This document shows positions 5,141 through 5,141 of a stretch of 5,141 nucleotides of DNA, piece by piece (position 1 is the first letter of the stretch; each line of letters begins with the position of its first letter). This DNA is from Balneolia bacterium (lineage in GTDB: Bacteria > Bacteroidota > Rhodothermia > Balneolales > Cyclonatronaceae). The position numbers and the translations under genes are program-made. The stretch lies in assembly GCA_003566395.1 (NCBI GenBank), contig PXDL01000424.1, forward strand, positions 1 to 5,141, given 5' to 3'. The notes under the pieces are model-generated. The model was not told where the DNA came from, ran no database searches, and saw nothing but the letters and a program-made list of their open reading frames with translations.

Positions 5141-5141
5141 G

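Noticed and set aside
5022..5141. Plus-strand frame starting ATG at 5022, open to the right edge
   Set aside because: It is a hydrophobic, low-complexity translation (MLFFDFILFE...) with no ribosome-binding or promoter context and a competing minus frame. Not supported as a gene.
1..5141. CRISPR array or defence island
   Set aside because: No regularly spaced repeats are present, and four of the five well-supported genes (counting the tRNA) are housekeeping genes. The ATPase alone does not justify a defence-system call.

Overview
The window carries a compact protein-quality-control block on the plus strand: a leucine tRNA, then the genes for trigger factor (tig), the ClpP protease and the ClpX unfoldase. 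A convergent minus-strand gene for an AAA_14/DUF4143-type ATPase follows. The organism is most likely from the Bacteroidota/Balneolota (FCB) side of the tree. Three things point there: none of the four complete protein genes has a recognisable Shine-Dalgarno sequence, an exact match to the Bacteroidota promoter consensus (TTTG, 19 nt, TAnnTTTG) lies before clpX, and the trigger factor has a strongly altered FKBP domain. Closer placement (for example Balneolaceae) would be a guess.

Layout. Positions 1-95 hold a probable tRNA promoter and, on the minus strand, possibly the first 20 codons of a gene that leaves the window. The tRNA-Leu(TAG) occupies 96-181. A 129-base gap with no convincing terminator follows. 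tig starts with GTG at 311, and clpP starts 26 bases after tig ends, so the two are probably one transcript. The 128-base clpP-clpX gap is not empty: it holds the promoter match, with a terminator-like hairpin placed directly on top of the expected transcription start. clpX ends at a strong intrinsic terminator (3699-3725), which also lies just past the end of the convergent ATPase gene (3744-4886, minus). The last 255 bases are AT-rich, with palindromic elements directly upstream of the ATPase gene and weak open frames running off the right edge.

How the genes work together. Trigger factor meets nascent chains at the ribosome exit tunnel. ClpX recognises, unfolds and threads proteins into the ClpP barrel for degradation. 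tig-clpP-clpX order is widely conserved in bacteria. There is no lon gene after clpX; the ATPase gene lies there instead, in the opposite orientation, and nothing in the sequence ties it functionally to the Clp genes.

The most notable points are: the ClpP catalytic-triad aspartate position reads Asn; the ClpX loop that docks on ClpP reads Met-Gly-Phe instead of Ile-Gly-Phe/Leu; a promoter and hairpin overlap before clpX; and a 32-bp near-perfect palindrome with helically phased ACGT elements precedes the ATPase gene.
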